The notes beneath the pieces were generated by a model that had not been told where the DNA came from, ran no database searches, and saw nothing but the letters and a program-made list of their open reading frames with translations. From NCBI GenBank assembly GCA_027489965.1, contig JAIXZA010000096.1, positions 1-50,754 on the forward strand: DNA of 50,754 nt. Reading direction: 5' to 3'. This DNA comes from Verrucomicrobiaceae bacterium. Its GTDB lineage: Bacteria; Verrucomicrobiota; Verrucomicrobiia; Verrucomicrobiales; Verrucomicrobiaceae. This document shows, in pieces, positions 19,023 through 27,547 of this stretch. The stretch's first letter is position 1, and the number at the start of each line of letters is the position of its first letter. The translations under genes were made by a program, and so were the position numbers.

Positions 19023-19997
19023 TCAACCTTTCTTGACCGTAATCGGCGGTCCAGAGGCTTTATCGCCTGACCAAGGAACAATAACAGCTTGGTTTTCCTC
19101 AATGCTGATGACTTTGAAAGTCTCACCAATACCAGGAATTTGGAAGGTTTCGCCCTCGCGGACTTTTCTAGGCTCGGAGACACCGATGCGGAATTCAAAC
19201 TCAGCCTCATAATCAGCTAGATTGGTTTCAACGCCTTTAACTACAACAAACTCACGCTTGGTGGAAATATCCAAGCACTTGAGCTCAGACATGTCTTTTT
19301 CCAAACCAGTGCTTGGTTCTTTAATCAGTTTTTGCTCGAAACCAAGGACCTTGAAACGAATAACACCCCTATCGAAGCCAAACTCATCCCCTGGTGAGAC
19401 AAACTTGCTAGCCTTAGGCTCTGGGAAAGTACGTTGGACCTGGTAAGGAGGTGAAGTGCTATTCAGCTTAATTTTATAGTCGTGTGTGATGCGTTGCTTG
19501 AGGAAGAGCTTCTGGACCTCAGGAGGATGAGATTTTTCATCCATTGGATTGGTCTGTGGCTTTGCCAAGAACTCCTCTTCATTGGAAAACCCGTCACTGT
19601 CAGGATCAAGGGCACCCACATTTGGAGATTCGATATTCGGCAACTTGTTCGCAATAAGAAACTCATTGGTCATGGGAGCACGCAACACAGGCTCTGCGGC
19701 TGCCAGATCGAAAAGTTGATCACCTTTTTGCAAAAGCATGATCGACTTATTCAAGGGCACCGGCTTGCCGTTGATGCTGGGAGACACCCAATTGACTTTC
19801 TCGGTTAACTTTTTCATCACCCCGTTAACCATTTCGGTTGGAGGCGGGTTAAGTTTATTGGGAGATGTTCCCGATAACTTATTCAGTCGCTCAGATAGTG
19901 ACTGGCTGTCCCAGACAAAGTATCCGACGGCCGCAACCGCGAAGATAGCGCCTGCAATGAGGAGCCCCTTCTCATAATTGCCATTCTTGTTCTGCAT
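19023..19997 (-). CDS. Amuc_1099-like single-pass envelope protein with a calcium-loop motif (PilP position)
   Basis: A 324-residue protein with a short cytoplasmic tail and one membrane segment at about 11-28, placing the rest in the periplasm. Residues 131-151 carry DPDSDGFSNEEEF and a following TNP, a thrombospondin-type-3-like calcium loop. The C-terminal 120 residues look all-beta and end in a compact repeat (ETFQIPGIGETFKVISI) that recalls the beta-domain of PilP/GspC-type proteins. Position between the PilO-like and secretin genes matches pilP in pilMNOPQ operons and Amuc_1099 in Akkermansia. The PilP assignment is inference from order and topology. Confidence 0.82.
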   Translation of the reverse strand: MQNKNGNYEKGLLIAGAIFAVAAVGYFVWDSQSLSERLNKLSGTSPNKLNPPPTEMVNGVMKKLTEKVNWVSPSINGKPVPLNKSIMLLQKGDQLFDLAAAEPVLRAPMTNEFLIANKLPNIESPNVGALDPDSDGFSNEEEFLAKPQTNPMDEKSHPPEVQKLFLKQRITHDYKIKLNSTSPPYQVQRTFPEPKASKFVSPGDEFGFDRGVIRFKVLGFEQKLIKEPSTGLEKDMSELKCLDISTKREFVVVKGVETNLADYEAEFEFRIGVSEPRKVREGETFQIPGIGETFKVISIEENQAVIVPWSGDKASGPPITVKKG

Positions 19998-20025
19998 GAA
20001 TTTAGTTCGAAAAAATTGAGTTCAA

Positions 20026-21006
20026 TTAACGGGTACCAGCAGCAGGCGCAGTGGCTTTGTGATCAATGAATTTGACCAGATCAATCTCCAGATAGGCTCT
20101 GATTCCTTCTTTACCCAAAACCACAAGGGAGTCAGGAGTGGCTGGTTGAACGCCTTTAGGAGCAGGCTTGGCCTCTGTAGGTGCAGCAGATTCAACTGGC
20201 TCAGTAGGCTCTAGTTTAGCTGCCAATGCTACACGTGCAGGGCCGACCTGAACTTCATTTTCAATTCTCAATAGACGAACGACCGTGAAATAGGGCATTT
20301 CAGACGGACTCGCCAGCTTACTCAGGATGGTCTGTAGGACGCCTTGATCTAAGCGCAGCATCAGGCGAACTTGACGCCTTTCTGTGATCGTTTGATCAGA
20401 CACCACAGCTGCACCACGCTGACTTTGACCGTTCGGAGAAGCTTTATCATCGGTTTTCTCAGCAGGTAGATCAGAGCGTTCAATCAGATCGATTGAGCCA
20501 ACGCCGCTCTTCAAGATCATCGTGGTAATCTCTTCGACCGCATCCAAATAACCCGACAATTCTGTGGCAACCTGATCAGCAGTGAGAGTACCACTGGCTT
20601 TCGGAAGGTTATCGACGTATTTATCAAAGGTAAGATTAAACTCAGCTGGCAGACGCCCTGCACCGAGCTTCTTCACCTCAAGTGTCCTAGCCTTTACCTT
20701 AGCCTGGAAATCCGTATCGCTCATCGGCTTTGGATCAGGCTGTAGCTTATATAGCACCAGAGCCATCTTGCCAGCAGAGTCGATGTATTCCTTCACCATG
20801 GCATGCTTGGCAGCCAAGTTTTCGGGTGTCGGCGCAATGTTGGCACTATTAAGGTTAGCTAAACTCGAATTGACCGAGTCAAACGTTTCCTGGGCCTCAG
20901 CAGCAGCAGACCAGGCATTAAAAAGCATGACTCCGAGTCCGAGCACACCGGCTCCTGTGACCCCCAGAATCGCTGCGGGAACTTTGTTGTCTTGTATCCA
21001 GCTCAT
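20026..21006 (-). CDS. Amuc_1100 homologue (PilO-like inner-membrane pilus alignment protein)
   Basis: A 326-residue protein. The N-terminus (MSWIQDNKVPAAILGV) closely resembles that of Akkermansia Amuc_1100, followed by one membrane segment (about 11-29), a coiled-coil-like region, and two alpha-beta modules. The second contains PYFTVVRLLRIENEV, and the end (LGKEGIRAYLEIDLVKFID) also matches Amuc_1100, whose length (about 317) is similar. Amuc_1100 is known as the pili-associated protein reported to signal through TLR2. Topology and order are those of PilO, which pairs with PilN. Its ATG overlaps the upstream stop by one base (TGATG), so the two are translationally coupled. Confidence 0.92.
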   Translation of the reverse strand: MSWIQDNKVPAAILGVTGAGVLGLGVMLFNAWSAAAEAQETFDSVNSSLANLNSANIAPTPENLAAKHAMVKEYIDSAGKMALVLYKLQPDPKPMSDTDFQAKVKARTLEVKKLGAGRLPAEFNLTFDKYVDNLPKASGTLTADQVATELSGYLDAVEEITTMILKSGVGSIDLIERSDLPAEKTDDKASPNGQSQRGAAVVSDQTITERRQVRLMLRLDQGVLQTILSKLASPSEMPYFTVVRLLRIENEVQVGPARVALAAKLEPTEPVESAAPTEAKPAPKGVQPATPDSLVVLGKEGIRAYLEIDLVKFIDHKATAPAAGTR

Positions 21007-22739
21007 CAGTTTTTGAATTTCAGAGGCTGCTTAAGAGGCAGCGTAATGTTGAAAGTGTAGGCATAACGGTTTTCTTCGACTCCGCTTTCCGCACTGACAA
21101 AGTCAGCGCGCTTAGCTTCGAAATCAGCGATGTCAAACCATGGAGACTTAGCTAGTGCAGCTGCATAGCGATAAACAATCTGCTCACCCTCCGTGTTTTT
21201 GCGGTAGAGTCCCTGAATTTTAAGACTGTAAACAGGCTCCGTCGTTGATGCCTCATCCTTCGATTCAGCAGTCGATTCACCCGCTGCCATCAGCGCAGGA
21301 GTGATGGATTTACCATCCTTCACTGGCTCAACAATGGTGAGCCAAATCAAATCATTGTCGAATTTGTTATTGAGCTCAGTGAGGAGCCTAACCCACCAAG
21401 AACGCTCTGAGACAGCTTGCTCGAACTGCTTGCTGGAGGTCATCCATTGGTTTTGTGTGGCCTCAAGGGCGCTGATTTGAGCGCTGATTGCTTTCAAGGA
21501 GTCGTTCTTTTGACTCATGACCGAAAGTTCCTCTTGAATGACACGCTCCGTATTTTGGAAATACGTTACTCCAGCATAAAGAGCACCCCAAAAACAGACA
21601 GCGGCCAACAGTAGAGCAGGCATGCGCCGGGCTGCATCACGAGCATTAGCCACCACTGTTGGAACTAGCTCAACCTCACTGGGAGTTCCGCCAGCGGTTC
21701 TCAAGGCAAGACCAACCAGCTCACCCATGAAAGGGGCATCCGCATGAGCAGCATCGGAATTCAGGCTGCGATCAATTTGAACGCCACGCAGAGGATTGAA
21801 GATCTCCACAGGAAGCTTCAGCTTCTCTTCCATGAAGCCCACCATGCCGGGCAGGAAAGCACCGCCGCCAGTTAAGAAGACACGCTTGGGTGGGGACCCT
21901 CCGTTTTGCGTGCGATAGAAAGTAATCGTGCGCATGATCTGCGTGTGCAGATTCGTCGCAGCGTTGCGGATGACTTTGGATAGTGCCGCTATTTCAGGAT
22001 CACTATGTTCTTGAACAGACCCGCCTTGGGATACGAAGCCGTTAGAGACCTTTTGAGCCTCGGCTTGGGAAAAATTAACACCAAACTCTTTAGCGATGGC
22101 CGTCGTGATTGAAGCACCGCCGACAAGCACATTGCGTGTGAAGAGCTTGCCTTGATCGACAAAGACCAAGTTAGTCGATCTGGCACCGAGATCAATCAGC
22201 ACAGAGGTCTCTTCGACATCAGGATAACTGTAACGGAAAGTATTGAAGAGCGCCAGAGGAGCCACATCCACACCGGAGGTCTCCACTCCCGCAGATATCA
22301 CCTGTGCATTGACCTCATCAAGCGCATCTGACTTCATGGCAACGAGCACAACTTCAGTCTCGCCACCGCCTTCTGAAACGATCTCGTAGTCCCAAACGAC
22401 TTCGTTGATTGGGAATGGAACGTTTTGGCGTGCTTCGAACTCAACAATCTGTGCCACACGATCCGATTTAACCGGAGGTAACTTAATGAACCGAGTGAAC
22501 ACTGAATGACCAGAAACTGCATACCATGCGGCCGACTTTTTGATTTTCAAGCGGTCGGCCAGTTCTACAAGGGCCAAACGAATCTGAGGAAGTCTTGAAA
22601 CGTCCACCGAAGGATCTCCGGGCATGTCCACAAAATCGTACTTTTTGAGAACAAGATCTCCCCCCGTTTTGGAAAAGATGGCCCCGGAAATACGCTGGGA
22701 ACCCAGGTTCAGGACTGTGATGGTTTTACTGTCTGCCAT
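21006..22739 (-). CDS. pilM: PilM-PilN fusion protein (Amuc_1101 homologue)
   Basis: A 577-residue protein. Residues 1-350 are an actin-like PilM domain (VLNLGSQRISGAIF, VLIDLGARSTNLVFV at about 180-194, RVFLTGGGAFLPGM at about 286-299). Residues 355-360 read EVELVP, resembling the INLLP peptide with which PilN binds PilM. Then come a membrane segment at about 373-393, a coiled coil at about 398-430 and a C-terminal alpha-beta domain, the layout of PilN. So the cytoplasmic ATP-binding ring protein and its membrane partner appear to be one chain. In Akkermansia the equivalent gene is Amuc_1101. It follows the Amuc_1102-like gene by 53 bases. Confidence 0.9.
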   Translation of the reverse strand: MADSKTITVLNLGSQRISGAIFSKTGGDLVLKKYDFVDMPGDPSVDVSRLPQIRLALVELADRLKIKKSAAWYAVSGHSVFTRFIKLPPVKSDRVAQIVEFEARQNVPFPINEVVWDYEIVSEGGGETEVVLVAMKSDALDEVNAQVISAGVETSGVDVAPLALFNTFRYSYPDVEETSVLIDLGARSTNLVFVDQGKLFTRNVLVGGASITTAIAKEFGVNFSQAEAQKVSNGFVSQGGSVQEHSDPEIAALSKVIRNAATNLHTQIMRTITFYRTQNGGSPPKRVFLTGGGAFLPGMVGFMEEKLKLPVEIFNPLRGVQIDRSLNSDAAHADAPFMGELVGLALRTAGGTPSEVELVPTVVANARDAARRMPALLLAAVCFWGALYAGVTYFQNTERVIQEELSVMSQKNDSLKAISAQISALEATQNQWMTSSKQFEQAVSERSWWVRLLTELNNKFDNDLIWLTIVEPVKDGKSITPALMAAGESTAESKDEASTTEPVYSLKIQGLYRKNTEGEQIVYRYAAALAKSPWFDIADFEAKRADFVSAESGVEENRYAYTFNITLPLKQPLKFKN

Positions 22740-22792
22740 GCTTGGAAAATTAAAAATTCGTTACCCTTGGACCCAAATGATTATCGCAGATG

Positions 22793-23404
22793 TTATTTAG
22801 CTTTGGTAGGCAGATCATAGTCGCCCCAAAGGATGTCAAAGGGGGTCTCCTTGCGAGCGAGAATCACCGACTCATTAGCGATGAAGCTATCTGTTTTCTC
22901 CCACCACTTACCAGGAACGCTGGTATCACCAGCAACCACCTGACCATCTACCACCACTTCGATAGCATAGGCCTTCATATCAGAACCTGCTGTGAAATTA
23001 TCCTTCTCAAGCACACGACGAAGTGTTGCTGGGGAAACATATGCCAATGCATGACAGCGCTCACCTGCAGGAATATCCACATAATTAAGAGAGCCTTTCA
23101 AAAGTTGGTATTTACCGTCTTTTTGAGCATTCATGGCAATGTAAAAATTAATGGTCATTGCAGGCAAGCTGCCATTGCGGCCTCCGGCAGCTGGCGGCAA
23201 CTTAATTGCTACTTCAAGATCGACTTCCAGCCACTCTTTCGGGCGCCAATTCCTCGCGGGTGTGTTGCCGGCTTGAAATTGCGGTGTCTGGATATTGATG
23301 ATCTTCGGAGCCTTCACCTCCACTTTGACAGCGGGCGGTGTCTGAGCATGCAAAGCTGATGCAGCGAGCAGGAAAAATGACAGTGCGGTGAAATGCGACT
23401 TCAT
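22793..23404 (-). CDS. Secreted Amuc_1102-like protein, first gene of the pilus-like locus
   Basis: A 203-residue exported protein with a clear signal peptide (SFFLLAASALHA). The mature part is predicted all-beta, with an NWRPKEWLEVDLEV strand, a central YQLLKGSLNYVDI, and a C-terminal YDLPTKAK. Length and position match Akkermansia Amuc_1102, which from memory has an immunoglobulin-like fold compared with archaeal pilus proteins. Its role is unknown; a periplasmic or surface accessory of the secretin/pilus complex is inferred from the operon. It is divergent from the beta-propeller gene at 23704. Confidence 0.82.
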   Translation of the reverse strand: MKSHFTALSFFLLAASALHAQTPPAVKVEVKAPKIINIQTPQFQAGNTPARNWRPKEWLEVDLEVAIKLPPAAGGRNGSLPAMTINFYIAMNAQKDGKYQLLKGSLNYVDIPAGERCHALAYVSPATLRRVLEKDNFTAGSDMKAYAIEVVVDGQVVAGDTSVPGKWWEKTDSFIANESVILARKETPFDILWGDYDLPTKAK

Positions 23405-23486
23405 AAGAGGATATAAAAAAGGGGGGAAGGTCAGGAAAAGAAAGTAACAGGGTTGGTCTGTCGATTTGTTCTTCTGAATTAATGTC

Positions 23487-23516
23487 TATTTATTCTTAAA
23501 TTGCCCCTCGCATCAA
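23487..23516 (-). promoter_or_regulatory. Possible promoter of the pilus-like locus
   Basis: On the minus strand, TTGATG and TAAATA are separated by 18 bases, with the -10-like box about 83 bases before the first start codon. The 299-base divergent gap otherwise shows no strong dyad or riboswitch. No good Shine-Dalgarno precedes the ATG; the leader is pyrimidine-rich there. Weak evidence. Confidence 0.25.
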
Positions 23517-23703
23517 GACTTGATTGCAAGAAAGTCACAAAAACTCGTCTTTGTTTGGAGAAATCACCCCTTCTTGAGGCATTTTAAATACCAGACGAGA
23601 AAGAACATCATGTCCAACACGCTGAGAATTGAAGCAAAAGCGACTGAACCAACCTAGACTCTAAGTCATTTCCACCATTACGAAAACTCAGCCTTCTTTT
23701 AAC

Positions 23704-24732
23704 ATGTCTCAATACATCCTCTGTTATGCAGCCTTTTTCGCGCTTTTCAACCTTTCTGTTAGGGCAGATCCAACTCCTTTAGGACAAGGGTCTTATCAAT
23801 ACCAAAGCCTTCTAGATTGGGGTAAAGAGGCACTATCTCAAGTTCAGGTGAAGAACGGTCATGCCGTCGCAATTGATTCGCAAAATCGCCTCTTCTTTCT
23901 GACAGACGCACCTCAAAATAATATCCTTATTCTTGATGCGAAATTCGGCACCCTCATCCAACACTGGACTGCAAGAATGCCTGGAGCGCATGGCATGAGC
24001 CTCATCAAAGAAGAGAAACAAGAGGTACTGTATATCACTGACACTGTGCTGCATGAAGTCCGAAAACTCACACTCGATGGTAAGGAGCTGTCTCGTTTTT
24101 CTTGGCCAAAAGAGAGCGGTCTTTATTCCAAAGCAGAGGACTACCGCCCATCTAAAATTCTCGTTCATCCAGATGGCCGGCTTTGGATCTTTGATGGCTA
24201 TGGCAAAGACTACATTCATGCTTATGCAGCCAATGGCACGTGGCTAAAATCATGGGGAGGCAACCTTGGCAATGGCGAAAATCAACTTCGCCATTGGGGA
24301 CCCCACGGCGGCGGGCTGGATCTCCGAGATGCCGCTCAACCCCGCATAGTCGTTGCCATGAGTGACCAACAGGAGATTAAAATCTTCACCCTTGATGGCC
24401 AATTCACCACTAAAGTGCCCTTCCCTGGTGGCAATCCTCGGGATTTCATTCCCATCGGTAATCACAGCATGATTCCGCACCTTGGCGATAACTGGCCTCA
24501 AGATAAGAATGCGACAGGTTTTATCTCAATTGTTGACCAGGACTTTAAAATCTTATCCAATATCGGAGCGCCTGCTGCCATCTATAAAGACGGCATCCTA
24601 CAACCCATGCAGAGCGATGGCAAAACCTTCATTCACCCTCATGGCGTGTGCACTGATTCTGAGGGCAATCTGTTTGTGGCTCAATTTGCCTCACCTTCAG
24701 CGCCTTTGCTAAAACTTGAACGCATCAAATAA
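23704..24732 (+). CDS. Secreted NHL-repeat beta-propeller protein
   Basis: A 342-residue exported protein: signal peptide in the first 21 residues (ending SVRA), then a six-bladed-propeller pattern with repeated NHL-like blades (HAVAIDSQNRLFFLTD, KILVHPDGRLWIFDGYG, HGVCTDSEGNLFVAQFA). It resembles the propeller domain seen in peptidyl-alpha-hydroxyglycine lyases, but no catalytic claim is made. Probably a carbohydrate- or ligand-binding envelope protein. Its stop lies two bases from that of the convergent Kelch gene. Divergent from the pilus-like operon. Confidence 0.82.
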   Translation: MSQYILCYAAFFALFNLSVRADPTPLGQGSYQYQSLLDWGKEALSQVQVKNGHAVAIDSQNRLFFLTDAPQNNILILDAKFGTLIQHWTARMPGAHGMSLIKEEKQEVLYITDTVLHEVRKLTLDGKELSRFSWPKESGLYSKAEDYRPSKILVHPDGRLWIFDGYGKDYIHAYAANGTWLKSWGGNLGNGENQLRHWGPHGGGLDLRDAAQPRIVVAMSDQQEIKIFTLDGQFTTKVPFPGGNPRDFIPIGNHSMIPHLGDNWPQDKNATGFISIVDQDFKILSNIGAPAAIYKDGILQPMQSDGKTFIHPHGVCTDSEGNLFVAQFASPSAPLLKLERIK

Positions 24733-24734
24733 CT

Positions 24735-25760
24735 TCATTTGTTAGTCCACCAGATTTGCGAAGAGCGCTTGCCAGGGCGGGCTTCACCTCCAGGAATCAG
24801 GATTCTTCTGTGCCATTGCACGCATGGTGTGGTTACGAGAGAAAAAGGCAGTGTGCCATGCACGCTCCATGAATCGCTTTTCCAATCGTAGGCCAAGACA
24901 TCACGAGGGAAACCTGGGTGCTCATGTTTGGGCTCAAAATCAACCAAAGCACCATCATCTCCGCCAAGCACAAGAAACTGACTTTCACGAAGTGGGGCTG
25001 GTGACGGTGCCGCCACAGACACTCGAGGAAGATTAGCCAATTGCCGCCAACCCTCAGCCCTTGTGAACTTCCAGGCGTCCTTTAGCCAATCTCTCGCAGG
25101 CTTACCATCAGGACTAGGAATCAACGCCGCTCCGCTGAAAACGAAGACCGCATCACTCGCCGTGCCCATCACAGCAAGGATGCGAGGCTTCCCAGGACAC
25201 GGTGGCAACGCTTGCCAACCCTGATCTAAGCGATCCAAGTCCAACATCCAAAAATCAGCCATTGCCAAGATATCTGTTGGCTTTTCGACACCGCCAAAAA
25301 TATAAAGCTTACGCCCAGCAATAACGCCTGACATCAGAGCCGAGGTCTTCGGCAAAGAAGGCAAAAGCTTCACCTCCAATCGCCCATTGATCCATTCAAG
25401 TCGCATTACGTCCTTGAAATTTTCAGAAGAATCGCCTCCACCGAGGCAGATCAGACCACGGTCATCCGTAAGGCTGACTCCATAACCGTTTGGTTTTGGC
25501 AGCTTACCTACCTTTTCCCAATTCCCCTTCGGATCGCGTAGTGCAAATACGGCGTCATACCAGACTTTGGTTCCACCTTCCCATGGCATTTTATCCGGAA
25601 AATTCGCTCCACCAGCCACCAGCAACACGTTCTGTGAAACACCAGCAAAGGCCCCAGCAAAGCCCTCCTTATCTGGCAATGCAGTCAGAGTTTGCCAACT
25701 GCTGTCGTCTGCACGCAGCGTGCGAAAAAAAAGACAAAAAGCCATCCACCATCGTGTCAT
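24735..25760 (-). CDS. Secreted Kelch-repeat protein (NanM/galactose-oxidase-like propeller)
   Basis: About 341 residues from the ATG chosen because it begins a short signal peptide (WWMAFCLFFRTLRA); the frame is open further upstream. Kelch blades are visible (AFAGVSQNVLLVAGGANFP, KLYIFGGVEKPTD, DAVFVFSGAALIP, FLVLGGDDGALVDF). The early GGANFPDKMPWEGG segment is like N-acetylneuraminate epimerase (NanM) and its relatives. No sialic-acid genes are nearby, so NanM activity is only one possibility. Confidence 0.82.
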   Translation of the reverse strand: MTRWWMAFCLFFRTLRADDSSWQTLTALPDKEGFAGAFAGVSQNVLLVAGGANFPDKMPWEGGTKVWYDAVFALRDPKGNWEKVGKLPKPNGYGVSLTDDRGLICLGGGDSSENFKDVMRLEWINGRLEVKLLPSLPKTSALMSGVIAGRKLYIFGGVEKPTDILAMADFWMLDLDRLDQGWQALPPCPGKPRILAVMGTASDAVFVFSGAALIPSPDGKPARDWLKDAWKFTRAEGWRQLANLPRVSVAAPSPAPLRESQFLVLGGDDGALVDFEPKHEHPGFPRDVLAYDWKSDSWSVHGTLPFSLVTTPCVQWHRRILIPGGEARPGKRSSQIWWTNK

Positions 25761-25947
25761 AGACTGACATGCTATCCCGTCAGAGGCAGAAAGGGAACTC
25801 AATTTTATCAACGCAGCTGCCATAAAGGGAATCATGGCTCACAGTGCCAGTGCTAGTCACGAAGTTTAGCCTCAAACTATGGCGTGTTGAAAAACCCAGA
25901 ACAATGGCTCTCGGGCGGAGAGGAACGAGCATCATCATCCTGAGTTT

Positions 25948-27459
25948 TTAAACACACTCGTATACCATTGCTGCCTGCATGAGTTTTTCTTGAGTGGCTT
26001 CACCACGATCAAAACTGCCCCCGATCCGGCCTTCACGCAGCATCAGGATGCGGTCGCTCATGCCAATGAGCTCTGGCAACTCACTAGAGACGAGGAGCAC
26101 GGCCTTCCCTTCAGAGGTGAGCTGATTGATCATCTCATAAATCTCGATCTTGGCACCGACATCAATGCCGCGAGTTGGCTCATCGAGCATCACAACCTGA
26201 GGGCCTGTCAGCAGCGCCTTTCCAATCACAACCTTCTGCTGGTTACCGCCCGACAATCGTCCGACGATGGCCTGAAGCCCTGGGGCCCTCACCCCCAAAT
26301 GATCAAAAATCTGACGGTTACGCGTGGCTTCTGAGTGATGATTGATGACCCCCTGCGGGGCGATCTCAGACAAACTGGATAAGCTGAGATTAAAGCCAAT
26401 CTCTTCCTCTAAGATCAAACCATAACGACGGCGATCTTCGCTAACTAGCGCCAGGCCAGCGCGCAGCGCCTTTGCAGGGCTACGACATGGCAAATCAGCC
26501 CCTTTAAGACGAATCGAGCCCGATCTGCGATCTCCCCAGGCACCATAGAGGTGCATGAGCAATTCAGTCCTACCTGCGCCCATGAGTCCGCCGATGCCGA
26601 GAACCTCTCCCGCCCGCAGACTCAGAGATACGTCATGCAAACACCGACGCCCCCTGTCATCCGCGACAGAAAGAGACTCCACCTCAAGTAAGACATCCCC
26701 GGGCGTGCTAACACGCCGTGGAAAGAGATTACCAAGCTCGCGCCCAACCATCTTTGCAATCACCTCGTCCTTGGTCGTTGCTATCGCCGTCAAAGTGGTG
26801 ATCGATTTCCCATCTCTTAAAACAGTGATGCGGTCCGCGATGGCAAAGACTTCCTCCAGCTTATGAGAGATGTAAATGCAGGCGATGCCGCGACGGCGTA
26901 AATCTCGAAGGATGTCTAAAAGAATCTGGACCTCATGCTCTGAAAGGGCAGCGGTCGGTTCATCAAGAATGAGAACTTTAGAGTTCTTACCCAGTGCTTT
27001 GACGATTTCGACAAGCTGCTTTTGTCCGACGCCTAAATCTCGCACTGGCGTTTCTGGATCGAGAGCAACCTGAAAGCGATCCAGCAAGGCTCGGGTATCC
27101 TGAAGCATTTTGCCCCAATCAAGCAGTCCTCCCCAACGGCGAGGTTCACAGCCGAGATAGATATTTTCCGCCACGGACATTTCATCCACGAGTGACAACT
27201 CCTGATAGATGACCGAAATCCCGACCCGTGCGGCATCGGCGATGCCATTTAACTTGGCTTCCACACCTGCCACCTCAAAATGACCTTCGTAACTCCCATG
27301 AGGATGGATGCCAGAGAGTAACTTGATAAGAGTGCTCTTCCCTGCCCCATTCTCACCACAGAGTGCATGGATCTCACCCTGAACCAGATCAAAAGATACA
27401 TCACTCAGTGCGGTGACACCGGGAAACTTTTTGGTCAAACTCTGTGCACGAAGGATCAT
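25948..27459 (-). CDS. Sugar ABC transporter ATP-binding protein, two fused ATPase domains (RbsA/XylG/MglA type)
   Basis: A 503-residue protein with two ABC modules. The first has Walker A GENGAGKST, signature and LILDEPTAALSEHE. The second has a degenerate Walker A (GGLMGAGRTELL), signature LSGGNQQKV and MLDEPTRGIDVGAK. This is the layout of pentose/galactose-type importers, and the HPHGSYEG segment is closest in feel to XylG. It would power import of a monosaccharide through a membrane ring. No permease or binding protein gene lies next to it in the window; 6-phosphofructokinase is upstream on the same strand, 88 bases away and beyond a terminator. Confidence 0.93.
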   Translation of the reverse strand: MILRAQSLTKKFPGVTALSDVSFDLVQGEIHALCGENGAGKSTLIKLLSGIHPHGSYEGHFEVAGVEAKLNGIADAARVGISVIYQELSLVDEMSVAENIYLGCEPRRWGGLLDWGKMLQDTRALLDRFQVALDPETPVRDLGVGQKQLVEIVKALGKNSKVLILDEPTAALSEHEVQILLDILRDLRRRGIACIYISHKLEEVFAIADRITVLRDGKSITTLTAIATTKDEVIAKMVGRELGNLFPRRVSTPGDVLLEVESLSVADDRGRRCLHDVSLSLRAGEVLGIGGLMGAGRTELLMHLYGAWGDRRSGSIRLKGADLPCRSPAKALRAGLALVSEDRRRYGLILEEEIGFNLSLSSLSEIAPQGVINHHSEATRNRQIFDHLGVRAPGLQAIVGRLSGGNQQKVVIGKALLTGPQVVMLDEPTRGIDVGAKIEIYEMINQLTSEGKAVLLVSSELPELIGMSDRILMLREGRIGGSFDRGEATQEKLMQAAMVYECV

Positions 27460-27483
27460 TGGAATTTACGTTTACCCTGCCAA

Positions 27484-27527
27484 AAAAGAAAAGAGATGCC
27501 AAGCCTCAATAAGCCCAAGCATCTCTT
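27484..27527 (-). terminator. Rho-independent terminator after phosphofructokinase
   Basis: On the minus strand, a 9-bp stem (AAGAGATGC / GCATCTCTT) closes a loop and is followed by TTTCTTTTTT-like bases. It starts 20 bases after the phosphofructokinase stop. Confidence 0.75.
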
Positions 27528-27547
27528 CTCATGTTATCTATCAATGA

